A stretch of DNA of 19,125 nt from contig CBFHAJ010000069.1 in assembly GCA_965653495.1 (NCBI GenBank), positions 1 through 19,125 on the forward strand, written 5' to 3'. Below the pieces are notes generated by a model that made no database searches, was not told the DNA's origin, and was given only the letters and a program-made list of their open reading frames with translations. Shown here in pieces: positions 7,182-15,301 of this stretch (within the stretch, counting starts at the first letter, position 1; each line of letters starts with the position of its first letter). The position numbers and the translations under genes are program-made. Source of the stretch: AG41 sp965653495. Lineage in GTDB: Bacteria; Gemmatimonadota; Gemmatimonadetes; Gemmatimonadales; GWC2-71-9.

Positions 7182-8302
7182 TGCATCAGGGCAGGCACTA
7201 CTGAGACCGCGATCGAGACGAGGAACAGCAGGATGATGATCCACTCGAGCAGCTCCATCCGTCGCGTGGCCGCACGATCCGACATCCGGCTGTAGATGCT
7301 GTCGATCGTCTGCAGCTTGCGCCCGATGCTCACATCCCACTCCGCCAGGTGGAAGCGGCGCGAGGCGAGCCCGTACACCCGGGTGAGATACTGCTCGCCG
7401 ATCAGCTTGAGCGCGTTGGTCACCTGCTCGAACAGGTACGCGGCGTCGAGCTGCAGCTCCGCCAGCTCACGCAGATCGGCGCCGTACAGGCTCGGCACGC
7501 GCAGCGGCGCCCAACGCCGCTTGGAAAGCAGCCCGTACGCGCGGTCGAGCGCGTCGTCCAGCTGCTGGTCGAGATAGCGCATCTCCAGCAGCTGCGTGTT
7601 CGCGAACTCGATCACCGCGCGCACGTCTTCTCCCTCGGGGTCGAACAGCACGGTCGCGTCGGTGTCGATGAACGTGGCGTCGTCCGGACCGAACGAGAGC
7701 CGGGACGCCGTGGCGTCGGCGATCTCCTGCTGCGACAGCGTGCGCGGCTCGGCGCGCAGGACCTGCGCGATGGTCTGCGCCCGCTGCGCCACCAGTACGC
7801 TCGCGTCGCACAACGGCGTGAACTGCTCGATCTCGAAGATGGCGTAGTCTTCGACGAAGTCGGAGATCCCGGGTCGGACGGCGGCATCACCGAGCGTGGC
7901 CACGACGCGCTCCATCTGGCGCCGCGAGTCCGCCAGCAGGCGCTCGTTGCCCCACAGCTCCTGGCTGAGCGGCGCGAGCCGTCCCAGGGGCCCCCCGAGC
8001 GGGATGGTATAGCTCAACGAGACCGCCCCGAAGTCGTACAGCACCACCTCGACCAGCGGCGCCGTCTCGAACGCGCCCCCCCCCAATGACAGCGGTTGGG
8101 CCGGCAACGAGACACGCAGCGGCGCGGGCCGGTATTCGAAGAACGCTGGTGCGCGCCGCTTCTGCTTGACGGTCTGCCGCTCGGTTCCCGCGAGAATGCG
8201 CCGCTCCGCGCCGTCCAGATCGATCGCCTGGGCGACGTCGTAAGCGAACAGCGGGTAGCACGTCCCCCGCACGATGGTCAGTTCGGGCAGCTCGTCGGGC
8301 AC
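7178..8302 (-). CDS. RMD1/YagE/SIF2-like (DUF155) protein with C-terminal membrane anchor
   Basis: This 374-residue protein resembles the RMD1/DUF155 family, first known from yeast mitochondrial proteins and also found in bacteria. Evidence: the family-like central segment VVLYDFGAVSLSYTIPL, the acidic helical region with LFDPEGEDVRAVIEFANTQ, a long helical part containing LEMRYLDQQLDDALDRAYGLL and IGRKLQTIDSIYSRMSDR, and a single C-terminal membrane helix (about residues 350-370) straight after RRMELLEWI. No signal peptide or catalytic motif is visible; the body is probably cytosolic and tail-anchored. Its biochemical function is not established. It runs convergent to the second regulator with a 4-bp overlap and divergent from the porin, sharing the 8303-8458 intergenic region. 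The PHO box there points at the porin, so Pho control of this gene is uncertain. A run of nine Cs (8076-8084, Gs in the coding sense) encodes part of LGGGAF. Confidence 0.73.
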   Translation of the reverse strand: MPDELPELTIVRGTCYPLFAYDVAQAIDLDGAERRILAGTERQTVKQKRRAPAFFEYRPAPLRVSLPAQPLSLGGGAFETAPLVEVVLYDFGAVSLSYTIPLGGPLGRLAPLSQELWGNERLLADSRRQMERVVATLGDAAVRPGISDFVEDYAIFEIEQFTPLCDASVLVAQRAQTIAQVLRAEPRTLSQQEIADATASRLSFGPDDATFIDTDATVLFDPEGEDVRAVIEFANTQLLEMRYLDQQLDDALDRAYGLLSKRRWAPLRVPSLYGADLRELAELQLDAAYLFEQVTNALKLIGEQYLTRVYGLASRRFHLAEWDVSIGRKLQTIDSIYSRMSDRAATRRMELLEWIIILLFLVSIAVSVVPALMH

Positions 8303-8348
8303 GGGGGGACGCTACGGAGGGGCGGCCGGCGCGGCAAGCGCTGGTGGT

Positions 8349-8388
8349 CGTTACGAAATCGTTACGCCGGCCGCGTCCCCCCGTGACG
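8349..8388 (+). promoter_or_regulatory. PHO box upstream of the porin-pstS operon
   Basis: The 18-mer CGTTACGAAATCGTTACG (8349-8366) contains two perfect 7-bp repeats 11 bp apart, with an AAAT spacer. This is strikingly like the E. coli PHO box layout. A further unit, CGTGACG (8382-8388), sits exactly 22 bp after the second and so keeps the phase, with a degenerate unit between. A T-rich stretch follows (8396-8407) as a poor -10 candidate. Of all the operators in the window this has the most regular pair. Confidence 0.78.
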
Positions 8389-8458
8389 GGCCGGGTTTCG
8401 CTTTGTTCCCATGTCGCACGCGGACTACAAACCATTCCCCCAGGAGAACAGACACTCC

Positions 8459-9481
8459 ATGCGGTCCTCCATTCGTTGGGCAGTCGGTGTCGCCCTCGCG
8501 GCCGTCGCGGCCCGCAGCGTTCCGCTCTCCGCGCAGGCCCCGGCACCACCGCAGATTTCGGTCGGCGTCCTCGCGTACGCGCAGTACCTGTACCAGCTCA
8601 AGGACACGACGAATCACATCAACAACTTCGACATCAAGCGCGCCTATGTGAACGTGATCGGCAGGTTCTCGGGTGGAGTGTACGCCCGCATCACGGCGGA
8701 TATCTATGTCCCGCCGGGCGCGACTACCGACAGCTCGCACACCTACCGGATCAAGTACGCCTACGTGCAGTACACGCCCAACGGAAGTCCACTCTCCTAC
8801 AAGATCGGTGAGATCCACACGCCCTGGCTCGACTGGGAAGAGGCGCTGTGGGACTACCGCGTGCAGGGCACGATGGCGCTGGAGCGTAACGGCTACGCCT
8901 CGTCCTCTGGATTTGGTGCCGGCGTCGACGGCAAGTGGGGCCCGGACAAGGTGAACATGCAGGTGACGGTGACGAACGATCGGTTCTACAGCCAGAGCGT
9001 GGGCGACCAGCGGAAGTGGGCGCAGGCGCGCGTCTCGGTCCGGGCCATGGATACGGATGACTCCTCCCGGGTGGGCGGACTCCGGGTGACGGGCTTCGCC
9101 GACTACGGCAACGCGGTCGGCGGCGGGCCGCACCAGCGCTGGCTGGGCATGGTGTCGTACAAGTCCAAGCAGATCACGCTCGCGGGCGAAGCGGCGGCGA
9201 CGCGCGACCCGGGCATCAATGGCCACGTGTACAGCGCGTTCGGCGTGTACAAGTTCACGCGCAGCAAGGCCGCGCTCATCGCACGCGTCGACATCTCGCA
9301 CCCGCAGGCCGGCAACACGACCGACAAGCAGACCCGGTTCATCGGCGGCGTGTCGTACCAGCTCACGCCCAACCTGCGCCTGCTCGGCGACTGGGACTAT
9401 CTGAGCTATCAGGGGACGCCCACGGCGGCGCAGGACGCGACGCGGTCCCAGGCCCTGTTCCAGACGCAGTTCAACTTTTAG
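8459..9481 (+). CDS. Outer-membrane porin, probable phosphate-selective porin (OprO/OprP-like)
   Basis: This 340-residue outer-membrane beta-barrel protein is predicted to let phosphate cross the outer membrane. The ATG at 8459 is preferred over one at 8411 because AGGAGA (8442-8447) precedes it and the protein then starts with a clean signal peptide, cleaved about residue 25 (PLSA|QA). The mature protein alternates short amphipathic strands with turns: VGVLAYAQYLYQL, DIKRAYVNVIGRF, YRIKYAYVQY, KIGEIHTPWLDWEEALW, and so on. It ends in a strand with terminal Phe (TQFNF), the usual signature of BAM-inserted barrels. The IKRAYVNVIGRF and IHTPWLDWEE regions resemble the phosphate-selective porin O/P family, although it is shorter than the ~400-residue Pseudomonas proteins. 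It is followed after 20 bp by pstS, so porin and periplasmic binding protein form an operon. Anion selectivity is inferred from context. Confidence 0.82.
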   Translation: MRSSIRWAVGVALAAVAARSVPLSAQAPAPPQISVGVLAYAQYLYQLKDTTNHINNFDIKRAYVNVIGRFSGGVYARITADIYVPPGATTDSSHTYRIKYAYVQYTPNGSPLSYKIGEIHTPWLDWEEALWDYRVQGTMALERNGYASSSGFGAGVDGKWGPDKVNMQVTVTNDRFYSQSVGDQRKWAQARVSVRAMDTDDSSRVGGLRVTGFADYGNAVGGGPHQRWLGMVSYKSKQITLAGEAAATRDPGINGHVYSAFGVYKFTRSKAALIARVDISHPQAGNTTDKQTRFIGGVSYQLTPNLRLLGDWDYLSYQGTPTAAQDATRSQALFQTQFNF

Positions 9482-9501
9482 CTCCGGTGAGGAATCGGCC
9501 C

Positions 9502-10557
9502 ATGACGAAATCCCCGCTGCTCGCGATCGCCGCCGCGCTGGCGCTCGCCGCGCCCGCGATGGCGCAGGTGAAGCTCAACGGCGCCGGTGCGACGTTCCCG
9601 AACATCATCTATCAGGACTGGATGCTCAGCTACAACCAGGCTCACTCCGACGTGCAGCTGAACTATCAGTCGATCGGCTCGGGCGGCGGCATCCGCCAGT
9701 TCTCCGACGGCACCGTCGATTTCGGCGGCAGCGACGCGCCGATGACCGACTCGGCCATCGCCGCCATTCAAGGCAACGTCCTGCACATCCCCACGGTGCT
9801 CGGCGCGGTCGTGATCACTTACAATGTCCCCGACGTGAAGCAAGCGCTTCGCTTCACGCCCGACCTGGTGGCCGACATCTTCCTCGGCAAGGTCACCAAG
9901 TGGAGTGACGCGCGCATCGCGTCGATCAACCCCGGCGTGAAGCTGCCCGGCGCGGACATCGTGGTGGCGCACCGCTCGGATGGCTCGGGCACGTCGTACA
10001 TCTTCACGGACTACCTCGCCAAGGTCAGTCCGGACTGGAAGGACAAGGTCGGCAAGGGCACGTCGGTCAATTGGCCGGTGGGCCTGGGTGGCAAGGGAAA
10101 TGAAGGCGTCGCCGCGACCGTGAGCCAGACGCCCGGGGCGATCGGCTACGTCGAGCTCGCCTACGCCAGCAAGAACAACCTCTCGATCGCCGAGTTGCGG
10201 AACAAGAGCGGCGCGTTCGTGGCGCCGACCCTCAAAGCGACCACGGCGGCGCTCGCCGCGGCCATGTCGACCATGAGTCCCAGCACCGACTTCCGCGTGT
10301 CCATCACGGACGGTGAGGGAAAGGAAGTCTACCCCATCGCCTCGATGACCTACCTGCTGCTCCACAAGACGTACAGTGACGCCGCCAAGGCTCGCGAGCT
10401 CGTGAAGTTCGTCTGGTGGGGTGAGACCGAGGGACAGGCGCGCGCGGAGCCGTTGGGCTATGCGCCCCTGCCCAAGGCGTTGCAGCCGTGGATCGAAGCC
10501 CGGCTCAAGTCCATCACGGCCGACGGCAAGTCGGTGTGGACAACGGCAGCCCGGTAA
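9502..10557 (+). CDS. pstS: Phosphate ABC transporter periplasmic substrate-binding protein PstS
   Basis: This is the 351-residue phosphate-binding protein that delivers Pi to the PstCAB permease. The ATG at 9502 is chosen over the GTG at 9487. The GTG lies within the purine-rich ribosome site (GTGAGGAA), and from 9502 the protein begins with a standard signal peptide cleaved after AMA (residue 21). Family motifs that contact phosphate are present: GAGATFP near the mature N-terminus, IGSGGGIRQF followed by VDFGGSDAPM, the HRSDGSGTSYIFTDYL loop, and WPVGLGGKGNEGV. Length is normal. It lies directly downstream of the porin and ends just before a good intrinsic terminator. It is separated from pstCAB by the six-kilobase polyphosphate operon, an uncommon arrangement but consistent with each unit having its own PHO box. 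Confidence 0.96.
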   Translation: MTKSPLLAIAAALALAAPAMAQVKLNGAGATFPNIIYQDWMLSYNQAHSDVQLNYQSIGSGGGIRQFSDGTVDFGGSDAPMTDSAIAAIQGNVLHIPTVLGAVVITYNVPDVKQALRFTPDLVADIFLGKVTKWSDARIASINPGVKLPGADIVVAHRSDGSGTSYIFTDYLAKVSPDWKDKVGKGTSVNWPVGLGGKGNEGVAATVSQTPGAIGYVELAYASKNNLSIAELRNKSGAFVAPTLKATTAALAAAMSTMSPSTDFRVSITDGEGKEVYPIASMTYLLLHKTYSDAAKARELVKFVWWGETEGQARAEPLGYAPLPKALQPWIEARLKSITADGKSVWTTAAR

Positions 10558-10580
10558 CCCTCCTTGCCGGCTGTCGTCAC

Positions 10581-10614
10581 CCCCGCACGGCGCGATCCGC
10601 CTGCGGGGGGTTTT
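10581..10614 (+). terminator. Intrinsic terminator of the porin-pstS operon
   Basis: CCCCGCA (10581-10587) pairs with TGCGGGG (10602-10608). An inner GGCG/CGCC stem (10589-10592 with 10598-10601) continues it past a bulged C around a 5-nt loop. Two Gs and a TTTTCTT tract follow. It starts 24 bp after the pstS stop, just before the next PHO box. Confidence 0.85.
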
Positions 10615-10628
10615 CTTGGCGTCCGTGC

Positions 10629-10646
10629 CGTTACAGGTCCGTTACA
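10629..10646 (+). promoter_or_regulatory. PHO box upstream of the small Cys protein/polyphosphate operon
   Basis: Two identical CGTTACA repeats (10629-10635 and 10640-10646) lie 11 bp apart with a GGTC spacer. No -10 hexamer sits at the 9-nt distance seen at other sites; CATCCG (10654-10659) is the nearest weak candidate. The next start codon is 91 bp downstream. Placement between a terminator and the next gene supports a real promoter. It predicts Pi control of the whole ppx-ppk unit. Confidence 0.72.
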
Positions 10647-10737
10647 AACGGCGCATCCGCGCGGCGCACGTCAACTGGCGACCGCCTCGCTGCGGGAGCA
10701 CTTTTGGAGTCGCAGGGCCGTCCACTCAGAGGAGCAG

Positions 10738-10956
10738 ATGGAATCCATCCATTGCATCGACTGCGGCGGCTACGTGGCGAAGCCGCGCAACGTCGCCTAT
10801 CGCGCGCGCGCGGCGCATCCGCACGTCGCCACGCCGCACGGTCGGGCGTGTAGCTGCGCCCGGCCGACGCTGTTGCTGCCGGTGTTTCGTGGCGCGCCGC
10901 GCGAACCGCTCGGCGTGGGACCACTGGAGGGCCGTGACGACGTGCCCGGTGCGTGA
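10738..10956 (+). CDS. Small cysteine-rich protein (CxxC...CxC), hypothetical
   Basis: I do not recognise this 72-residue protein. AGAGGAG (10728-10734) lies just before its ATG. The coding frame begins HCIDCGGYVAKPR, giving a Cys6-X2-Cys9 knuckle; a second pair, Cys38-X-Cys40 (ACSCARP), and several histidines lie between or near. This could be a small zinc-binding fold. The C-terminal 20 residues look disordered. It is the first gene after the PHO box at 10629. Its TGA overlaps a possible GTG start of the exopolyphosphatase gene (GTGA, 10953-10956), so coupling is possible. The ribosome site, the position at the head of a Pi-controlled operon and the Cys pattern argue for a real gene. Chance coding in GC-rich DNA cannot be excluded. 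Confidence 0.55.
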   Translation: MESIHCIDCGGYVAKPRNVAYRARAAHPHVATPHGRACSCARPTLLLPVFRGAPREPLGVGPLEGRDDVPGA

Positions 10957-11000
10957 CGCTCCACCCGACCGGCACCGCACCGCGTCCTGAGGTCGTTCTG

Positions 11001-12605
11001 ATGAGCGCCACCACAACCCTTCCCGAAGCCGGCCGCGCGGCCGCCCGTGGCACCGACGCCACGCTGCCGCGGTTGGCGGCCATCGACATCGGAACCAACT
11101 CCATGCGCCTCGTGGTCGCGGAGGTGCAGCCCGACGGCTCCTACCGCGTGCTGGACGAAGACCGCGAGATGACCCGGCTGGGCCGCGGTCTGTACGAGAG
11201 TGGCCGCCTGGCCGACGGTCCCATGGAGCAGTCGCTGCAGACCCTCGGCAGGATGAAGGCGATCGCCGAGGGCTTCACCGTCGCCGAGCTGCGGGCGATC
11301 GCCACGAGCGCCGTTCGGGAAGCCGCCAACGGTCGCGACTTCGTGCGTGAGGCGTGGCGCCGCTATCGCGTGCGGATCGAGATCGTCCCCCCGGAAGAGG
11401 AAGCGCGCCTCGCGTTCCGGAGTGTGAGCCGCCATTACGACCTGAACGATCGGCTGACGGCGATCGTCGATATCGGCGGCGGCAGCGCCGAGGTGATTCT
11501 CGCTGCCGGCGGGGTGGTCGAGCAGGTGGTGTCGCTCCCGCTCGGAGCCGTGCGCCTCACTGAGCGCTACTGTCGGTCCGACCCGCTCAAGCCGAAACAC
11601 TGGAAGGCGCTGCGGCGCGCGATCGACCGCACGATCAAGCAAGCGATCGGCAAGCCGCCGTTCGCCGCCGCGGTGATGATCGGGAGCGGCGGCACGTTCA
11701 CGAACCTCGCGGACATGGCGCAGGTCGAGCGCGACGGCAAGATCACCCATACGCGCGACCTCACGCTGAGTCGCGCCGAGCTGGCCCGTCTGCTGGCGCG
11801 GCTGCGGGAGACCCCGCTCGCGGCCCGCCGTCAGATCACAGGCCTGAATCCGCAGCGCGCGGACATCATCGTCGCCGGCGTGGCCGCGGTCGCCCGCCTG
11901 GCGCGGCGGCTCGGCACCGAACGCATTCTCGTGAACGACCGCGGGGTGCGCGACGGCGTGCTGCTGGGCATGATCGACGATCTCACCGGCGTCGCACCCG
12001 CCGAGCGCCCCCGGGCGCCCGATCGTCTCGAGTCGGTGCGCCGCTTCGCGCGCAAGTGTCGCTCCAACGAGCGGCACTGCGAACACGTGGCGCGCCTCGC
12101 CGCCGCCATCTTCGATGCGCTGCACGACGCCTACGCGCTGCCGCCGCACGGCGGCGACATCCTGCGGGCGGCCGCGCTGCTGCACGACATCGGCTACCTG
12201 ATCAATCATGAGCGGCACCACAAGCACGCGTATCACCTGATCATGCACGGCGACCTGCGCGGCTTCTCGGCCCGCGAGATCGAGCTCATCGCCAACGTGG
12301 CCCGCTACCACCGGCGCGCGTTTCCCAAGAAGTCGCATGCCAATTTCGCGCGGCTCGATCGCGGCGAGCGCCGCCTGGTGCGCCGGCTCGCAGGCATTTT
12401 GCGCGTGGTCGACGGGCTGGACCGCACACACGGCCAGGTCGTGGCGGGCGTCCGTTGCCGCGTGGGCGACGGCTGGGTGCGGCTCCGCGTGGTGGCGCCG
12501 CGCGATCCGGCGATCGAGCTGGAAGACGCACAGCGCAAGGCGGGGCTGTTCGAGCGCGCGTTCAAGAGCGACCTCGAGCTGGCCTGGTCGCGGGCCCGGA
12601 GCTGA
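11001..12605 (+). CDS. ppx: Exopolyphosphatase/pppGpp phosphohydrolase (Ppx/GppA) with C-terminal HD domain
   Basis: This 534-residue enzyme is predicted to release Pi processively from polyphosphate and/or remove the gamma-phosphate of pppGpp. The ASKHA-fold Ppx domain shows LAAIDIGTNSMRLVVAEV near the N-terminus, AIATSAVREAANG, the PPEEEARLAF acidic loop, VDIGGGSAEVIL and GSGGTFTNLADM. The C-terminal part (from about residue 350) is HD-domain-like, with HCEHVARLAAAIFDAL, ALLHDIGYLINHERHHKH (His395-Asp396) and NVARYHRR. That architecture is shared with E. coli Ppx. I chose the ATG at 11001 because TGAGG lies 8 nt before it. A GTG at 10953, overlapping the previous stop, would add 16 poorly structured residues and has no ribosome site. 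The ppk gene starts 2 nt after its stop, so synthesis and breakdown enzymes are coupled. Polyphosphate versus pppGpp preference cannot be told from the sequence. Confidence 0.9.
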   Translation: MSATTTLPEAGRAAARGTDATLPRLAAIDIGTNSMRLVVAEVQPDGSYRVLDEDREMTRLGRGLYESGRLADGPMEQSLQTLGRMKAIAEGFTVAELRAIATSAVREAANGRDFVREAWRRYRVRIEIVPPEEEARLAFRSVSRHYDLNDRLTAIVDIGGGSAEVILAAGGVVEQVVSLPLGAVRLTERYCRSDPLKPKHWKALRRAIDRTIKQAIGKPPFAAAVMIGSGGTFTNLADMAQVERDGKITHTRDLTLSRAELARLLARLRETPLAARRQITGLNPQRADIIVAGVAAVARLARRLGTERILVNDRGVRDGVLLGMIDDLTGVAPAERPRAPDRLESVRRFARKCRSNERHCEHVARLAAAIFDALHDAYALPPHGGDILRAAALLHDIGYLINHERHHKHAYHLIMHGDLRGFSAREIELIANVARYHRRAFPKKSHANFARLDRGERRLVRRLAGILRVVDGLDRTHGQVVAGVRCRVGDGWVRLRVVAPRDPAIELEDAQRKAGLFERAFKSDLELAWSRARS

Positions 12606-12607
12606 GC

Positions 12608-14779
12608 GTGGCCGACCGCATTCCTCCGGCGTATCCGCCCGACCATTACCTGAACCGCGAGCTGTCGTGGCTCGAGTTCAACGCGCGCGTCCTGGAAGAG
12701 GCGGCGGACCCGTCCAACCCGTGGCTCGAGCGGCTCAAGTTCGTCGCGATTTTCAGCTCGAACTTGGACGAGTTTTTCGAGATTCGCGTGGCGGGGCTGC
12801 AGCAGCAGGTGTACGCCGGCGTCGAGCCACAGGACTTCGGGGCCGACGGCCTGGCGCCCGCCGACCAGCTCGCGGCCATCGACCGCCGCGCCCACGAGCT
12901 CGTGGCGGAGCAATACCGCATCCTCAACGAGGCCGTCTTCCCCGGCCTCGCGCAGGGTGGCATCCAGCGTGTGCGCCTCGACGACCTGACCGACGCCGAG
13001 CGGCGCCGGGTGGACCAGCTGTTCCGCGCCAGCGTGGCGCCTGTGCTCACGCCCCTGGCGATCGATCCGGGACATCCGTTCCCCCACGTGCACAACAAGA
13101 GCCTCAACATCGCGCTGCTGGTCGAGCGTAAGAGCGGGCGGCAGCCCCGCCGCCACTTTGCCGTGGTGCAGGTGCCCTCGGTGCTCGACCGGGTGGTGCT
13201 CCTGACATCCCCGGGCGAGAGTCCCGTGCGGTTCATCCTGCTCGAGGACATCATCGCGCGTCACCTGGGTGAGCTGTTCGGCGGGTTGCGCGTCGTGAGC
13301 CACACCGTGTTTCGCGTCACCCGCAACACCGACCTCACGATCGAGGAGGAGGAGGCGGAAGACCTCCTCGCGACGATCGAAGAAAGTCTGCGCCAGCGGA
13401 TGCGCAGCGATCCCGTGCGCCTCGAGATCCTGGCCGACGCGGATCCCGACTTCGGCGAGATGCTCAGCGCGGCGCACGATCTCCATGTCCGCGATGTGTA
13501 CCGCGTCCCGGGACCGGTCGACGCCACGTCGCTCATGGCGCTGCATCGGCTCGACGGCTTCGCCAGCCTGCGAGACGAGCCCCTCGTGCCTCGAGTTCCG
13601 CCCGCATTCGGGCAAGGACGCGAGATGTTCGACGCGATCCGGTCCCACGACGTGCTGGTCCACCTGCCGTACGAGTCGTTCGGATCGGTGTCGGATTTCA
13701 TCGAGCAGGCGGCCGACGATCCGCAGGTCCTCGCCATCAAGCAGACGCTGTACCGCACCAGCGGTGGGAGTCCGATCGTGGCCGCGCTGGCCCGCGCTGC
13801 GCAGAACGGCAAGGAAGTCACCGCCCTGGTCGAGCTCAAGGCGCGCATGGACGAGCAGAACAACATCGCCTGGGCCCGCACGCTGGAGCGGGCGGGCGTG
13901 CACGTCGTGTACGGGATCGTCGGGCTCAAAACGCACTGCAAAGCCGCCCTGGTCGTGCGGCGCGAGGCCGACGGCATCCGCCGCTACGTGCATCTCGCGA
14001 CCGGCAACTACAATTCGACCACCGCGCGCGTGTACACCGACCTGGGCCTGTTCAGCGCCAACCCCGACCTGGGCGAGGACACGAGCGCCCTGTTCAACCT
14101 GCTCACCGGGTACGCCGAGGGATATCGCTGGAAGAAGCTGAGCGTCGCGCCGCTCGGCATGCGCGAGCAGCTGGTCGCGTTGATCGAGCGGGAAGAGCGC
14201 AACGCCCGCGAGGGACGCCCGGCGCGGATCAGCGTGAAGCTCAACGCGCTGGTCGAGTCGTCGGTGATCGACGCGTTGTACCGCGCGTCGCAGGCGGGCG
14301 TGCAGATCGAGCTGGTGGTGCGGGGGATCTGCTGCCTGCGACCGGGCCTGCCGGGGGTATCGGAGAACATCCGGGTGACGAGCATCGTGGACAAGTTTCT
14401 CGAGCACAGCCGCATCTCGTACTTCGAGAACGGCGGCAAGCCGGAGGTCTTCCTCGCGAGCGCCGATTGGATGCCGCGCAACTTCTGGCGGCGCATCGAG
14501 ACGGCGTTTCCCATCGAAGACCAGGCGCTGCAGACCCGCATCGTGGGCGAGATCCTCCCCGCGGTGCTCGGCGACACGGTGAAGGCGCGGGTGCTGCAGC
14601 CCGACGGGACGTACCGGCGGCGAGAGCCGCCGGCGGGAACGGCGCCCGTGCGGTCCCAGGTGGCGTTACAGAATCTCGCCCGTGAGGCCTCGCGCGAAGC
14701 GACCGAGGCGCACCCGGCGTTCACGCCGATCGTGCGACGCCCGCGGGCCGCGACCGAGCGAGTCCGCGGCTCCCGATAG
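12608..14779 (+). CDS. ppk1: Polyphosphate kinase 1
   Basis: This 723-residue polyphosphate kinase reversibly transfers the ATP gamma-phosphate to polyphosphate at the membrane or granule surface. The GTG at 12608 lies 2 nt after the ppx stop. It opens with the family's N-terminal motif NRELSWLEFNARVLEEA, followed by FSSNLDEFFEIRVAGL. The head domain contains PGHPFPHVHNKSLN. The catalytic core has HLPYESF, AIKQTLYRTS, KARMDEQNNI and the autophosphorylated histidine His443 in GLKTHCK (E. coli His435). The second catalytic histidine, His600, is in DKFLEHSRI (E. coli His592). HLATGNYNSTTARVYTD and GMREQLVALIERE are also intact. Length is normal, with a short variable C-terminal tail. No defects were seen. 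It sits in a ppx-ppk-sixA-CHAD operon that appears to be under PHO-box control. Confidence 0.97.
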   Translation: MADRIPPAYPPDHYLNRELSWLEFNARVLEEAADPSNPWLERLKFVAIFSSNLDEFFEIRVAGLQQQVYAGVEPQDFGADGLAPADQLAAIDRRAHELVAEQYRILNEAVFPGLAQGGIQRVRLDDLTDAERRRVDQLFRASVAPVLTPLAIDPGHPFPHVHNKSLNIALLVERKSGRQPRRHFAVVQVPSVLDRVVLLTSPGESPVRFILLEDIIARHLGELFGGLRVVSHTVFRVTRNTDLTIEEEEAEDLLATIEESLRQRMRSDPVRLEILADADPDFGEMLSAAHDLHVRDVYRVPGPVDATSLMALHRLDGFASLRDEPLVPRVPPAFGQGREMFDAIRSHDVLVHLPYESFGSVSDFIEQAADDPQVLAIKQTLYRTSGGSPIVAALARAAQNGKEVTALVELKARMDEQNNIAWARTLERAGVHVVYGIVGLKTHCKAALVVRREADGIRRYVHLATGNYNSTTARVYTDLGLFSANPDLGEDTSALFNLLTGYAEGYRWKKLSVAPLGMREQLVALIEREERNAREGRPARISVKLNALVESSVIDALYRASQAGVQIELVVRGICCLRPGLPGVSENIRVTSIVDKFLEHSRISYFENGGKPEVFLASADWMPRNFWRRIETAFPIEDQALQTRIVGEILPAVLGDTVKARVLQPDGTYRRREPPAGTAPVRSQVALQNLAREASREATEAHPAFTPIVRRPRAATERVRGSR

Positions 14780-14788
14780 GCGCGCGCG

Positions 14789-15301
14789 GTGCGACTGCTC
14801 GTGGTGCGGCACGCGATCGCCGAAGAGCGGGCGGAGTTCGCCCGCCGCAATAAGGACGATGCCGCGCGCCCGCTCACACCCGAGGGACGACAGAAGATGG
14901 CGCGCGCCGCGCAGGGGCTGCGCGAGATCGTCCCCGAGCTCGACGTTCTGGCCGCGAGCCCCTACCAGCGGGCAGTCCAGACCGCCGAAATCATTGCGGG
15001 CGCCTACGGCGATCTGCGGATCGTGCGCGCCCCGGAGCTGGCACCCGGCGCCGGGCTCGACCGTGTGCTCGACTGGCTCTCGGGGCAGAGCGCGCGCGGC
15101 ACGATCGCGGCTGTCGGCCACGAGCCGGACCTGAGCCAGCTCGTTTGCGCCCTGTTGGCCGGGGTGAACGGGCCGTTCCTGGAGCTGCGCAAGGGGGCCG
15201 CCTGCCTGCTCGATTTCCCCGGCAAGGTCGGCAAAGGCGCCGCCACGCTCGACTGGTTCCTGGGTCCCAAGCATCTGCGACGGCTGGCCGACCGTGACTG
15301 A
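14789..15301 (+). CDS. SixA-like histidine phosphatase
   Basis: This 170-residue histidine-phosphatase-superfamily protein is close to SixA, which dephosphorylates phosphohistidine. The GTG at 14789 begins a protein whose first strand carries the catalytic RH motif (Arg7-His8, LLVVRHAIAEE). It also has LTPEGRQKMARAA, the SPYQRAVQTAEI motif and the second catalytic histidine in VGHEPDLSQ (His111). It starts 10 bp after ppk and its last 8 bp overlap the CHAD gene. E. coli SixA acts on the phosphotransferase system phosphohistidine. Here, next to Ppk1, which works through a phosphohistidine intermediate, and a CHAD protein, a polyphosphate-related role is conceivable but unproven. The family is certain; the substrate is not. 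Confidence 0.86.
   Translation: MRLLVVRHAIAEERAEFARRNKDDAARPLTPEGRQKMARAAQGLREIVPELDVLAASPYQRAVQTAEIIAGAYGDLRIVRAPELAPGAGLDRVLDWLSGQSARGTIAAVGHEPDLSQLVCALLAGVNGPFLELRKGAACLLDFPGKVGKGAATLDWFLGPKHLRRLADRD

Noticed and set aside
8411..8458. Alternative ATG for the porin
   Set aside because: It adds 16 polar residues before the signal peptide and lacks a ribosome site, whereas 8459 has AGGAGA upstream.
10564..10737. Upstream extension of the small Cys-protein frame
   Set aside because: The extension would cover the terminator hairpin and the PHO box; the ATG at 10738 has its own ribosome site.
10797..12431. 544-codon open frame on the minus strand opposite ppx
   Set aside because: Shadow of the Ppx/GppA gene; no domain, promoter or ribosome site of its own.
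12305..14407. 700-codon open frame on the minus strand opposite ppx/ppk1
   Set aside because: It mirrors the intact, motif-complete ppk1 frame; its translation has no recognisable domain and is the low-complexity Arg/His/Val/Gln-rich product expected from antisense of GC-rich coding DNA.
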